A stretch of 32,250 nucleotides of DNA, taken from the NCBI GenBank assembly GCA_037178675.1, contig JAYMGJ010000339.1:1-32250 (forward strand), read 5' to 3'. This document shows, piece by piece, positions 1 to 10,830 of the stretch. Made by a program: the position numbers and the translations under genes. Source of the stretch: Scleroderma bovista. Its lineage: Eukaryota; Basidiomycota; Agaricomycetes; Boletales; Sclerodermataceae. A model generated the notes under the pieces. It was given only the letters and a program-made list of their open reading frames with translations. It made no database searches and was not told the origin of the DNA. How positions within the stretch are numbered: the first letter of the stretch is position 1; each line of letters starts with the position of its first letter.

Positions 1-1156
1 CACAGAGTGTCACAAATCCCTTGGATTGAGCTTCTGTAGAGCAAAAACGCGAAATTTGGTGCTCCCAAAGTGCAGTCTTCCCTTGAGCAGTAAGGGGAAG
101 GTTCTGTACTCTATTAGGGCTCCTAAGAAGGGTTCTAGAGCACTGTTTCATTTGTGTTTGTTGCAGGATAGCAGGGAAGTGAAATGTGAATAGCGGATGT
201 GACGTGTCCAGGGAAGCAAGATGAATGATAGAGGGAGATGGATGTGACAGGACTCTGGGATGAAAGGACCATATGCAGAGGACTCAGGAGACACAGAGAT
301 GACCAGGTATGAATTTTCAAGTCTAACAATAGACTTGAGATGACCAAAGTATGTGCGCAACGCAGGACTGACGAGGAGAACACGCTGACCAAGAACGAGA
401 GGGACTGAGGGAGCAGGCTGGGAAGATATGTACCAGACAGTACACAGGAGCTCAGGGAGAGGCTGTCCCAAGAGCAGGACATAGTTGAGGTCTGCTGCAA
501 TAGCAGAGAAACGTTCCAGAGAAAATGCGGACTCCATAGTGAGTGATGAAGTGGGTGTCTGGATTGCGGGTGGAATATCTCCGTGGGAAATAAACAGATT
601 TACGTCGGAACTTGACAGGCAGATAGATCACAGTCTAGGCTCCATGATGGTATAGTCACATGATTGATAACTTCAAAAATGGCAGAGCTATTCAAAATAT
701 TGGAATGCCGGCACTGGGCACCTAAATTTGACATTTGGGCGCTAAAAATGATTCTTCCTTTTCTCCTTCGTTTCTCTATTGTTTCTTCTGCTTCTTTGGT
801 TGTTCTGGTATGGGAGTTGGACTGCAGTAGGTTGCATTCCTCTCTCATACTGAAATGATCACCAATCCTTGGATTCTTCTGCTTCTTGGCGGTTCTCATG
901 TGATAGATGACTGTCCGCATTGGCATTCATCTCTCGCATCAGGATAGTCATTCTCGTGCGATAGATGGCTACAACGAGCTTGTATTCATTTTTCACATAA
1001 GGATAGTCTTGACTTTGCATGATATGGATAGCGAAGGCTGTCTGTATCCCTCAAGTCAGGACAATCTTTCAACAGATCTTGGGTGCGTTCTTCACATTAA
1101 TTTCATTGGCTAACTTTCTCTATGTCCACAGTACCAAACACATTTGGTGCGTGACA
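1..1156 (-). mobile_element. Old, diverged LTR copy (large-LTR Ty3/Gypsy family), left end outside window
   Basis: The reverse strand from 1,156 leftwards begins TGTCACGCACCAAA, the same start as the LTRs at 11,637 (+) and 15,765 (-). It then follows them through the AATATTTTGAATAGCTC stretch and the open frame at 148-537. Mismatches are much more frequent than between the other copies, so this is an older insertion. Below about 140 the similarity fades and the TGACTCACA end of the LTR is not reached, so the copy is incomplete here. Its right edge falls inside the retroelement gene at 1,157-2,798, suggesting it inserted into that gene. The flank is CTGCA; the matching duplication would lie outside the window. 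Confidence 0.75.
148..537 (-). pseudogene. LTR-internal open frame, diverged copy (129 aa)
   Basis: A minus-strand frame of 129 codons starts MESAFSLERF and aligns along most of its length with the frames at 12,169-12,561 (+) and 14,841-15,233 (-). Shared blocks include VLLLGQPLPE, ISSQPAPSVPL and AYGPF. Many differences from the younger copies are conservative (I/V, K/R, D/E, H/Y). The last 20 residues or so are unrelated, so the C-terminus is rearranged. I recognise no known domain; the composition suggests a small beta-rich fold. Function unknown, and it may be a relic. Confidence 0.45.
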
Positions 1157-2798
1157 CTGCATATGAAAGGATGGAGCTATGATTAGGGGGCGACTGTGTA
1201 CGAGCAATGGGGGGGAAATTTACAATAAACCCTTGTGATAAACCTGTGAGAATTTTCGGAAACGAAGACAGCAGGCCTGCATTGGTGAGCTCTTGCTCCC
1301 AAATGTCAAGCCTATATGGGGTTAGTGGAAGGTGCTTTCTGTGCTCCAGGGCAGACACTAGCCCCATGAGTGGCTGCGCCGCATCCTGAGCACATATGGA
1401 GGAATGTATGCTTGTCTTTGCAACTAGCCTCCCACTGCCACTTAGCGCAGACGGATTGGTTGTTGGAATGGGTGACCAAACCCCGATTGAGCCGGGTGCA
1501 TAGGGTTTCAAACTGCTTGTCCCAGGTGATGGCAGCGGTGCATTCTGAGGTCGTGTGACGTTCTCAGCCAAGGCAGACTGCGCAAACGGAGAGAATGGAG
1601 GGGGCAGGTGAAGAGGCTGCAGAGGTGGAGGGGGTTGTGGAGCAGTCTTTAAGTGGGGAGGAGGGTCGAAAGCGATGTCTCTTGTTCTGCGGGTCTGAAG
1701 GGTCCATGGCTGTGGGGGGAGGAGCTGGGCGTTTGAGGGAGTGGGAGGTGTTAGCTGCTGTGGAAAAGCGTGGTGAGGGGGCCAGTAGCTGTGCGTTATT
1801 GATCTGCGACGAGCGGAGGTCCGCGTGGTCGAGAAAGAAAAGGAGGAAAGGGGGGCACAGCTCATAGTGAGCAGGCCCGTACAAAGCGTGGAAAGACTGT
1901 GACTTACTGATTGTAACTTGGTGTATTCGGCATTGAACAACAATTGCATCAGCTTGTCTCTCATATTCTTGAGGATTTCGCCCTCAATCTCCACTAGGGA
2001 GAAACCCACAGGAGAACCGATGGTGTGGTGCCACAGGCATCGTTGTTTGGCTTGGTAGACTAGGAGAGCCTTCTTGCAGAAAGGGTGCACGGAGGTCTGC
2101 CAGGGGTGGCTCTGGATGCCTAAGAAGAAACTGCAGAACATGTCGATGTGGTCCTGAGGCCACTGATAGCTCTTCATGAATTTGATCAGGCACGGGGTGG
2201 CCTTGAAGAACTGCTCCCAAGACAGTTTCTCATCTGGGAGCGGGTCTGTTTTTAGGCCTTTCTTGGCCATGGATGTTTCGATGAAAGAACGTGTACTGTC
2301 GTCCTGCCTTTTCCAAACATACGTGTCGTCGTCTGGGGTCGTGGCTACCTCTTCTGTGTCGGAGGTTCCCTGATTTGTGAAGTAGAAGAGTTCGACGTAA
2401 TTCCCGCTTTCCATTTGCTTGAGCGCGTATTTGGCGGGGAGGCAGATCAGGTCAACCGGGGCTTTGGCATTTGGGACTGGTATGAACTTTGTTTTGTGCT
2501 TTTTTTGCTCTTCAGCAAGAGCGGCGTCTTTTTCAGCTTGGTCTTGCTGAAGGAGGACCTCTTCAGCAGCAGCGGCAAGGTGCCTGGCTGCTTCTTCTTC
2601 ATGAGCTTTTTCAGCAATGACCCTGTCCCACTCAGTTTTGTCTCTCTCGTTGTCGATGGTCCAGAGGTGCAGGAGAGTGGTGGCAGCTAAATCCTCTGGC
2701 ATGCCTGTGTCGGTGAGCGTGCGGCGGGCATCAGCATGCTGGTCTAGCATGAAATCGGGCCGGACAGCCTCATGAGGATTGGGGCAATTGGGCGGCAT
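1157..2798 (-). pseudogene. Gag-like protein with two zinc knuckles plus start of RT ORF, truncated (probably DIRS/Ngaro-like retroelement)
   Basis: Read leftwards from the ATG at 2,798 (MPPNCPNPHE). The first exon carries an acidic, Ala/Glu-rich helix and then a domain I know from many mushroom repeats (YVELFYFTN, WPQDHIDMF, HPWQTSVHPF, LLVYQAKQRCLWH). A good GTAAGT donor follows at 1,907. Further on are two CCHC-type knuckles, CAVCLG..HTTSEC and CSGCGAATHGASVC. Then comes LTPYRLDIWEQEL...PPIARTQSPPN, which resembles the segment before RT in tyrosine-recombinase retroelements of basidiomycetes. There is an in-frame TGA in the first knuckle (1,564-1,566), a frame change near 1,330, and truncation by the LTR at 1,156. 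The DIRS/Ngaro assignment is from memory of the family and only moderately sure; no recombinase is in the window. Confidence 0.55.
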
Positions 2799-4328
2799 GA
2801 AGATGGATGAAAAGAGGAAATGAAAGAAAGAAGTGGAGAGTGAGAGTGAGAGACAAGTTGAGTGATTCAAGACGTGAATGAATGCAAAAGAAAGGGCGAG
2901 CTCATTGTGCGCTGAGGGGGGGACCGGAGGTTTAGTGCGAGACGAGCGGAAGGAAGAGGCAAGGCGCCTCACTTACCCAATGTGTAGACTATATTCTACG
3001 GGACGCCTCGTGCCTTGGCTATCTTAGACAGCCAACTCTGCATTGCCCTCGTGACCCCGTCCCTTTCAGATTTCCTCCACATCCACCACCTTGTCGCCCA
3101 TGGCTTTGAGTGCCACAGCTGAGCAATCAATGGAGTACATATGACTCTGTCTCAAGCACAACTTCAGATGCCCTCTCCAAGTCTTGAAAGCAACCTGGTA
3201 CCACCATATTGAAGAAGCTGAGACTGAGGAAGGGAAACAACACCTCCAATCTTCCAGAGCAGAGAAACTGAACACCGTGCAGCCATCGTCCAAGCAATGA
3301 TCAAAAGAAGGCCTGACACAGTTGAGGACACTCATCATCATGTGAGACATCGCAAACGGGCTTGTATCCAGAACAACGTGAATCATATTTACTATGATAC
3401 TAATCTTAAGAACATTGTACCTATTGTAGGAGCTGCCAGGAACATGATCCGCCCCCAACGCTTTTAGGGGACCCTTTCGAGGTGCGTCATGTCAACACTA
3501 GGAGCAGGATGCTAGGGTGTATATATGCATGACTCACGACTCACCTTCTTGCAAGATAGGTGCAACACGCTCGTGTGTGATTGTCAAAGTGACTACCAAG
3601 CATAATACCATAAAGTATGTATATGAATTTCTAGATTTTATACCACAACAACAGGATGGACTCCCCAGCAGCACAACGTAGCAATCAGGGCCTATATGTG
3701 TGCTTAGAAGAGGAAAATAGTGTAAGTCCCTCTCCGTTCATGGTGTTGGCTGTACCTCTGTACTTTTTTGGGCAGCCCCATTGTTCTAAATTCTGCGGAG
3801 CGTGCATTTACTCCAGAACACCTCAGGGAAGACGTCTCAGTCTGTCTGGTCTGATTTTGTGCTCTGGAGTGGGTGTTCGTCAAGAAACTACTAACTGGTA
3901 ACTATGTATTAGCAGGCTCAAGTGATTTGATTATCATCTGTGAGTCTACCAGGTGAGTTTTGATCTTCAGTTTGATATAACATTACCTGACATGTTTGCA
4001 GGGGTCACACAATCACCATGATCACAACAAATGATGATGACACCAACACCACCCCCTTGTAGTTTTGTGTTTGTTGTGTTGTATCACCCTTGGTCTTTGT
4101 CTGGCCTCTCAACTATCCTGCCTCAGTCTGGTGTATTTACAGTGTCGCAATTGTAGTGTTGTGGGGGCGATTGTTGCACTCGCAGAATCCTCATTACATT
4201 CACGTGGTGCAGGTTCTCGTCGTGCTCTCATGGACTGTTGTTGCGCTTGCATGGGTTGTTGTACATTTGCTCTCATCATGCCACTTCTCTGATGCCTTAT
4301 TCTATGACAAATTCTCCACTTCCTCCAA
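2799..4328. other. No recognisable gene; probable degraded retroelement flank
   Basis: I see no frame here with family resemblance. The longest open frames (3,066-3,458 minus; 3,656-3,901 plus) are Cys/Ser-rich, without motifs or splice logic. The 2,799-2,972 part is probably the 5' leader of the gag-like gene. The last 300 bases before 4,329 may be the RNase H-integrase linker of the Gypsy element in decayed form. Confidence 0.4.
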
Positions 4329-5123
4329 ATGACTCAACTCCCATCATTCCCCTCCAACACCGCTCGTAAATGTTTCATCAGACGCTCCCTACAATTCTTT
4401 ATTCATTCTGGCCAACTGTTCAAACGTCGAGGCCCTTGTACTCCAACTAAAGTCATCTTTGATCCTGATCTCCGTGCACAACTTCTCAATCAAGCCCATG
4501 AAGACCTTGGGCACCGCGGAGTATTTGGAGTATTCCAAGCTGTGAGGGATCACTTCTATTGGCCACAGATGTACTCAGACATTGCCCACCATGTTCGTTC
4601 CTGCCATGAATGCCAGATTTGCAGCACCTGCAAAGTTGAAATTCCCCTCACTGTCTCTCCATCCCCCCGAATCTTCATGAAGATCTACATTGATGTCATG
4701 CTCATGCCAAAAGCTCATGGCTATCGCTATCTTGTTGCTGCTCGCGATGATCTCTCCCTTGCTGCCGAAGGCCGTGCTCTCAAGCATGCCAGTTCAGACA
4801 GCCTAGCCAAGTTTTTCTGGGAAGAAATTATTTGCCGTTATGGAGTTATTGCCCAGATCGTCACTGACAATGGCAGTGAGGTCAAGGGTGCATTCAAGAA
4901 ACTCATGCAGCGATACTCTATTCCCCAAATCCGCATTTCCCCCTATAATTCCAAAGCCAATGGAGTTGTAGAGTGTGGACACTTTACTATCCGCGAAGCT
5001 ATTATCAAGTCCTGTGAAGGTGATCTCAATCTATGGCCCACCAAGGTCCATCACGCTTTCTTTGCAGACAAAGTCATCACCCGTCGTTCTACTGGATTCA
5101 GCCCCTACTACCTCCTTCATGGT
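4329..5123 (+). pseudogene. Ty3/Gypsy integrase, zinc-finger and catalytic-core half
   Basis: Integrase inserts retroelement cDNA into the chromosome. This piece has an H2C2 zinc finger (HEDLGHRG ... CHECQIC, about residues 57-98) and an rve-type core. The three acidic residues are visible: D in KIYIDVML, D in VTDNGSEVKG and E in NGVVECGH. The fold continues to TGFSPYYLLHG and stops at 5,123. From there the plus strand is only antisense to the RNase H frame. The remaining C-terminal part is found 5.9 kb away at 11,039, still on plus. The upstream start is uncertain because the polyprotein should continue from RNase H. It is non-functional as it stands because the gene is split. Confidence 0.85.
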
Positions 5124-5149
5124 CTTGATGGTGGGCAGCGGTACAAAAC

Positions 5150-7260
5150 AAAAGATTTTCTAGCCATTCATCAGCATCTTCGGCATCTCTTTCACCATCT
5201 TCTATCTCCTCTTCAGAGGGCTGATGCCTAGAGAGTGCATCAGGTCCTTGGTGATGAGCGGCTGGAACGTGAATTAGTTTAAAGTCAAATAAGAGTATAC
5301 CTTTGATCCAGCGATTTATAGTAGCGTTAGGTTGGAGGTCAGGATCGTTAAGCATACCCTTGATGTACTTTGCATCAACTTCAACATGGAGGTTCTTGAC
5401 ACCGTAAAGAAAGAGACGATAGTGACGAAGTGCACGGAATAGACCGTATAACTTGAGTTTGGGCTGACTATAGCGAGATTCACGTTCATTGATAGGAAGT
5501 GAGCCATAACGAGCAGGACATTTGCGACCAGACTCATCATACTGGGACAGGATGAATCCGATGGCGATATAGCTGGTGTCGACTGAGAGAATGACAGGGA
5601 GATCTGTGGAATAATCGATGGGATGAAGGGAGGGAGCGGAAGAGACAGCGATCTTCAAGGCATCGAAAGTGTCTTACTGGGGGGTGTCCCAAACGAAAGG
5701 AGTGTCTTTGCGGTAGAGATTGATGAGAGGACGAGCGAGGAGGGAATAGTTGGCAATCCAGATGTGCACAGTTCCACAGAGACCTAGAAATGAGCGCACA
5801 TCCTTTGGCGTTGCAAGGGGAGGCCAATCTAAGATCTTCTTGACTTTGCCATGGTCAGGAGAGCGACCATCAGGATGGCATTCTTGGCCAAGAATCAAAA
5901 CACAAGGATGGCAGAGTTGGGTCTTCGGACCAGAGAACGTTCTGCCTGCATGCGCAAAGCGATGCATAATCCGGTGCACATCTACAGCATGTTCCCAAAT
6001 GAAGCGACAAATCCCTGGGTTGGCTGGCAGGGTTTCAGTGTTGCCATTGGCATCATTATAGCATGTTTCAGGGCCTTTGATGGGAAGATTGTCAATGAAT
6101 ACATTGGCTATGTGCGGGATCTCATCCTGTAAGATGAAACTAGTACAATTCTGGAATTCAGAAGGAGAGTTGGTGTAGCCTTGTGGCATGGCGGTATGTT
6201 GTAAGAGACCAAGGGGAGTCATGAATGATGTGAGATCTCGACTATTGGGATGCAGTTGGTGGGCATCAAATCCGGAAAAGAGATCAAAGACGGTGTAACA
6301 TTGCTGACCAGCGAATGGTTCAACAAAGTCATCCAAAATAGGTGGAACTCCGGCATCTCTGATTGTAACCTTATTGAGAGGTTGCAGATCATGGACAATC
6401 CGGATCTTTCCATTCGTCTTCATAACACAGAACCACTTGGAGCGGTCTGACGACTGGGCAGGTTCATAGAGTCCGGCTGTGATCTTGTCTCTAAGCAGAT
6501 GGATAACACGTTCGCGAATGCCAGGAGGGATAGGGATGTTGTGGTACTCCCATGGCTCATGGGGCAGGACTGGGATGATGTAAGGGGAGAAGTAGTCTGA
6601 GCGAAAATTGCTGCGTTCTGATTCGTCAAAGGCTAGCGCCGCTTCATTAAGCGTCATGACATGTGCAAAAGGTTTTTCTTCTTCTGGCCAGAGGAAGCCA
6701 TCAGAGTTAAGTTTCATAGAAGCCAGGCGCTCATTGGTAAGCTTCTTTGTGGGAATGAAGTCAGGTGGCAGGGGAGTGAGTGGAGTGGGTGAGTCGAGGG
6801 GATTTTCGGAGAATTGACGATGAACGTGGGCGTCTTCTGGATAGCGACCGGGAACCGGTTTGACTTTCCGATCCACACATTTGTAAGCGCCAAGGCACCA
6901 TTGGCCTAATTCATTGTCAAGATCTTCAGAGTCTGTAGAAATACAGCGCCTAATGTACAGTAAATCACAAAAATCATTGAAAGTGAAGAAAGGCTGGGAT
7001 AAATGTAAGTCAACTGGAGCGGGGACAGGATGGGGTGAAGAACAACTTGGAACAACAGGGGTAGGTAAAAGATCAGCATAGAACGAATCAAAATAGGACT
7101 GGGATACTTGGGAAGAGTTCGGTAGTTTTATGACATTCCGGTCAAAGTGAGTATAAAGACCATTGGTAGTACAAAAAGAATCAAAAATATGTGGCATAGT
7201 AAGCAAAGGCGTACGTGAGGGCAAGCATAGTAGTTCAGCGAAATAAATTGACGAGATAGT
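5150..7260 (-). pseudogene. Ty3/Gypsy reverse transcriptase and RNase H region
   Basis: Read leftwards from about 7,260. Recognisable RT motifs are KWFCVMKTNGKIRIVHDLQ, VFDLFSGFDAHQLHP (motif A) and MPQGYTNSPSEFQ, then the catalytic box VFIDNLPIKG, where the family usually has FIDD. The connection LGLCGTVHIWIANYS follows, then WDTPQ and a TAA stop at 5,671-5,673. The frame resumes as RNase H: LSVDTSYIAIGFILSQYD, VEVDAKYIKG and LIHVPAAHHQGPDALSR. The RNase H helix reads KLKLYGL where KLELYGL is normal, so the catalytic Glu appears lost. The frame joins the upstream pol ORF only after a +1 shift near 7,245. It ends where sequence becomes antisense integrase (5,124-5,150). Clearly a dead copy. 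Confidence 0.88.
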
Positions 7261-8626
7261 TGACTTCAGCAGGGCATAAGAGGAGTGAAGAGTCATCCTC
7301 AGGAGATGACAGAGTATTGTCATTAGAGATGACAGCTGGGGATGGAGTAGGATGGGCATCCTGGGTAACCTGATCAACAGCAGCGACAAGAAGTTGCAGT
7401 CCAGAGATGGGGAAATCATGAGTTGATAGGAGAGTAGTCTGCTCTTCTTCCAAAGTGAATACAAGGATAGGGGGAGTAGGATTGGTGGCAGGAGCAGGTA
7501 CACAGTCAGCAGAATATGATGGAGGAGGGTCATCATTACTGGATGAGACAGGGGGCTCTGGAGCTTGAGCAGCAGGTTCTTCAGCACCGGAGTTGTCCAT
7601 ATGAGCATGCAAGTAGATCAAAAGGTTAAGCATGGAGCGTCTCTCTTCCTCATGAATCTGGGCACAGAGATAGGCAATAGCAGGGTGAAGTGGCTCAACA
7701 GCATTGTCACTGACAGCCTCAATATGCCTGGCAACAACACGGAGAGCTTCATCGAGAGTAGGAGACTGGTTGGCAGGTGCACTGGTAGGAATAGGAGGAG
7801 GGGATCCAGGAGAAATAGGATGTGATGACAGTGGATCAGGAACTGTAGGAGAAGATGTTCCATTGCAAGTGGGTAGTTCAGCAGGAGGCGATGAAGGGGG
7901 ATCGGGAGCTTCACTGGTGGCAAGAGGGAAATCTAGATTCATAGTCAAGAAAGGGGGATGGGGATAGAATCGAGTATAGGCAGTCCCAAATTGCACAACT
8001 CTGCCAGTAGGATTGGTTGTAGACTCTTCGCTGATGATGTCCATACGAGTATGCAGGATGAGATAATCCTGGTAAGGAGTTCCAAATTCATCAACACCTT
8101 CTTGAGCAGGGAGAGCGTAGCAGGTCTCAAGATTGAGGCCTGAGAGAGGTACCAATCGACTAGTAGTCAATAGCATTCTGTCAAGGAAGGAGTGACCCTC
8201 TTGTTCATGAATCCTAGCACAGATGCGAGCGATAACAGGGTGTTCTTCAGCAGCTGCAGTATTTCCAGGAGTCTCAATCTGTTCAATAATCCTTTGAAGA
8301 GCTTCATTTGCAGAGAAATTGGGGTCAGGAGATGGAGGATTATACTCATGGACCACAGAAGACATGGAAGATGAAGACTGAGAGAGAGGAGGGGATATAT
8401 GAGCTGGAGAGACGTAGCACACTGGACCAGGTGGCATTATAGGAGAACCAGGAGGCGAAAACAGTATAGGAAGAACAGTCTCAGATGAGGGGGGATTGGC
8501 ATCAGGAGCATCAGGAAAGTCCAGTAAATGATCTGGAAGAATATCCAGAGTCGCAGGATCATGGGGGGATGAATATGGAGCTGCAGATTCTTCTTCCATC
8601 TCGCTGTCTGGCTCAAGAGTAGCCAT
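7235..8626 (-). CDS. Pol N-terminal linker ORF between protease and RT (acidic, Pro/Ser-rich, with a duplicated helical module)
   Basis: I place the start at the ATG beginning at 8,626 (MATLEPDSEMEEES), whose A is the last base of the upstream TAA stop (TAATG on the minus strand). The frame is open for about 460 codons. It is mostly low-complexity Pro/Ser/Asp sequence, with two copies of a helical module. The first has EALQRIIEQIE ... HPVIARICARIHEQEGHSF. The second has EALRVVARHIE ... HPAIAYLCAQIHEEERRSM. The frame ends VNYLVNLFR; RT sequence continues in the +1 frame immediately (YFAELLCLPS), probably after a one-base indel. The linker has no domain I can name. Confidence 0.6.
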   Translation of the reverse strand: MATLEPDSEMEEESAAPYSSPHDPATLDILPDHLLDFPDAPDANPPSSETVLPILFSPPGSPIMPPGPVCYVSPAHISPPLSQSSSSMSSVVHEYNPPSPDPNFSANEALQRIIEQIETPGNTAAAEEHPVIARICARIHEQEGHSFLDRMLLTTSRLVPLSGLNLETCYALPAQEGVDEFGTPYQDYLILHTRMDIISEESTTNPTGRVVQFGTAYTRFYPHPPFLTMNLDFPLATSEAPDPPSSPPAELPTCNGTSSPTVPDPLSSHPISPGSPPPIPTSAPANQSPTLDEALRVVARHIEAVSDNAVEPLHPAIAYLCAQIHEEERRSMLNLLIYLHAHMDNSGAEEPAAQAPEPPVSSSNDDPPPSYSADCVPAPATNPTPPILVFTLEEEQTTLLSTHDFPISGLQLLVAAVDQVTQDAHPTPSPAVISNDNTLSSPEDDSSLLLCPAEVNYLVNLFR

Positions 8627-10830
8627 TAATCCAGTTCCAGAGTGGTAGCAGCATGCGCATCGACAGCACACATCTCCAATGGATGGTTGGAGTCAGCTCC
8701 AAAGATGATATAGGTTCCAGAGTCTCTTTCAACAATGCTAACCGAGTTTCCATGGGCCCAGGGGCAACCAAGGAGGAGATCGAAGCCAGAGTCATTATCA
8801 GGGGAGACAAAGAGATTGGTCCAGGTCTGAGCAGCTCCACAGAAGAGAGGGACATTCTGAATGAGACCAATGAGCTTGGAGGTACCACCATTGGCATCTC
8901 TCATGACCATAGAATGGGAGGTATCAATAGGCATCTTGATGACAGACTTGGCAATACTGGCTTTGACGACGTTGAGAGTAGAGCCTGAATCAATGACGGC
9001 CTTCACTGGTTGGTCATTGCAGTGGAGATTGATAGTAATGAGGGGACTAGAAGTGAGACACATATAGGCAGCAGCAGGAGGAGTTCCTTGGACGTGCTTG
9101 ACGAAGGGGAGAGCCTGCCTCTTGACCCTAATAAGATCCTGGAGATGCTGGGAAACATCCCTCGACAAGCCAATAGCTTCTCCAACAGACAAAGTGAGAG
9201 GGGTAGCAAGAATGTGATCCACAATAGACTTGGCACTGGTATTCTGGGAGAGAGGTGAAGACATCACAGTAGCGGGCTTAGGCTTCTTCTTCTCAGAAGA
9301 GTCCACATCAGGGTGCGAAGATCTGATAGGCAGAGTGTCATCTTGCATGATAGCATCATCATTTGAGCCATCAAAGACATGAGTATGAACATCAATGGGA
9401 ACTGGCATGGGAATGGGAGCAGGAGTCGATGGGATGGGCTTAGGTGCAGGAACTGGTGTGAAAGCGGGGGCTTGATTCTCCTTTCCTTTGCCTTTACCAT
9501 GAGGGGGAATGATGACACCTTCAAAGGCAGCTTTCCTTTTCTCCTTAGTAACTCTAGGAGCACGATCGACAGCAGTGACCAGGGGCTCTTCTTCTTCCAG
9601 TTCACAGATTCCAGACTCCAAGACTTCTTCTTCTTCGGCATGAGTAACAAAGCGGACAGTGCTAGCAGGTCTGGCAGCAGTGGCATGACGCTCATAGGCT
9701 TGCATGATAGTCTCATCTCGAGTCCTGGGGATATACTGGCCATTAGGGAGAGTGACACGACAAGCATCATCCCTAGCAAGTAAACCTTTGGCAACAAGAT
9801 CATTGATCTTATCGCAACCATTTACACCATGGCCCTCAACACCACATCCATAGCAAGTAATGGGAGGGTGAGCAGGAGGACGAGGAGCAGCATCAGGACA
9901 GGTAGGAGCAGAGGTGGCAGGAGTAGATGATTGAGAATTAAGAGCAGGAGGGGAGATAACTCTGCTGGCATCGGGGTCCAGCTTGATGGCATGATAGTAG
10001 TAAAGTGCATAGTTGGGATCAGAGAGAGTCATCTGAGACATCTTCTTGATGAGATTTTCCACCTCATCCTGCTTCTGAGCAGTGGTTCCAGCTTTATCCA
10101 ATCCTTGCAGAGTGGTCCTAGCATCCAGAGGAGACAAAAGCGGACGAACAGGATCAGACCTGGGGTCAGAGCGGGGAAGGGGAATATTCTCTTTCTCTTC
10201 AACACCAAGACGTTCCAAGTACTCAGCATCAAAGCTATCCCTACAAAGGAGTTCTTCAGCAGCCTTGCAGACATCAGAGTAGGAGTAGGGGATAGAGACA
10301 TCCAAGTCAGGGTCTTTGAGGATAAGACGAGAGTCGACTTTGAGACGGAAGGAAAGGGGTAGTCCAGCCCAGAAGTAGCGGTTGTAGTCTTCTTTGGTGA
10401 TCTTTCCTTTGTTCCTTAACCATCCTCCAATACGGATAAAGTCTCTGTTATAGGCTCTGAAGTCATGGAGGGATAGGATGGGAGCACACATTGCACCCTT
10501 GACAAAGTTCTTCAAATCTTGCTCATAAAATCTCTCATCGGAAAGATCAGCGTCAAAGTGCTTCAGGAGGTCATTCTTGAGCTCATCCCAGTTGGGAACA
10601 TGGAAGTGAGTCATGCCTTTGATGATCTCTTGGACTCTAGTAGAGCAGTAGTGGAGAATAGAGTCAACCTTCTCCTGATTGTCAACAACATTGTGCAGGG
10701 CACAGAGGTGTTCATAGTGGTCTAGGAAGGTCCTAATCTGAGAGTGGTCACCTCTGAAGAGTTCAGGGGCAGACTTCATCCCAAGAAGAGGGAGAATAAG
10801 GACGGATGGGAGTGTAGCAGGTGCAGACAT
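8626..10830 (-). CDS. Ty3/Gypsy Gag with aspartic protease
   Basis: An intact 734-codon frame starting MSAPATLPSVLILP. Residues of about 20-170 form a retrotransposon Gag capsid-type helical domain (ELFRGDHSQIRTFLDHYEHL, YNRYFWAGLPLSFRLKVDSRL). A CCHC nucleocapsid knuckle follows: CYGCGVEGHGVNGC, spacing C-x2-C-x4-H-x4-C. The C-terminal 130 residues are a retropepsin: VKAVIDSGSTLNVV gives the DSG active site and LLLGCPWAHG the ILG-like motif. Gag would form the particle and the protease would process it. The ORF ends in TAA overlapping the next ATG by one base. It is the best preserved part of the element, in reverse orientation to the integrase halves on both sides and without its own 5' LTR. 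Confidence 0.9.
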   Translation of the reverse strand: MSAPATLPSVLILPLLGMKSAPELFRGDHSQIRTFLDHYEHLCALHNVVDNQEKVDSILHYCSTRVQEIIKGMTHFHVPNWDELKNDLLKHFDADLSDERFYEQDLKNFVKGAMCAPILSLHDFRAYNRDFIRIGGWLRNKGKITKEDYNRYFWAGLPLSFRLKVDSRLILKDPDLDVSIPYSYSDVCKAAEELLCRDSFDAEYLERLGVEEKENIPLPRSDPRSDPVRPLLSPLDARTTLQGLDKAGTTAQKQDEVENLIKKMSQMTLSDPNYALYYYHAIKLDPDASRVISPPALNSQSSTPATSAPTCPDAAPRPPAHPPITCYGCGVEGHGVNGCDKINDLVAKGLLARDDACRVTLPNGQYIPRTRDETIMQAYERHATAARPASTVRFVTHAEEEEVLESGICELEEEEPLVTAVDRAPRVTKEKRKAAFEGVIIPPHGKGKGKENQAPAFTPVPAPKPIPSTPAPIPMPVPIDVHTHVFDGSNDDAIMQDDTLPIRSSHPDVDSSEKKKPKPATVMSSPLSQNTSAKSIVDHILATPLTLSVGEAIGLSRDVSQHLQDLIRVKRQALPFVKHVQGTPPAAAYMCLTSSPLITINLHCNDQPVKAVIDSGSTLNVVKASIAKSVIKMPIDTSHSMVMRDANGGTSKLIGLIQNVPLFCGAAQTWTNLFVSPDNDSGFDLLLGCPWAHGNSVSIVERDSGTYIIFGADSNHPLEMCAVDAHAATTLELD

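Noticed and set aside
3066..3458. 130-aa minus-strand frame
   Set aside because: Cys/Ser-rich without motif, good neighbours or splice signals; looks like chance.
6900..7608. The N-terminal Leu-rich part of the long RT frame (7,608 to about 7,270) as protein
   Set aside because: It is the out-of-frame reading of the better Pro/Ser linker ORF; true RT-frame coding begins near 7,260.
9264..9821. Leu/Ser-rich minus-strand frame of 185 aa
   Set aside because: A shadow frame within the intact Gag-protease ORF.
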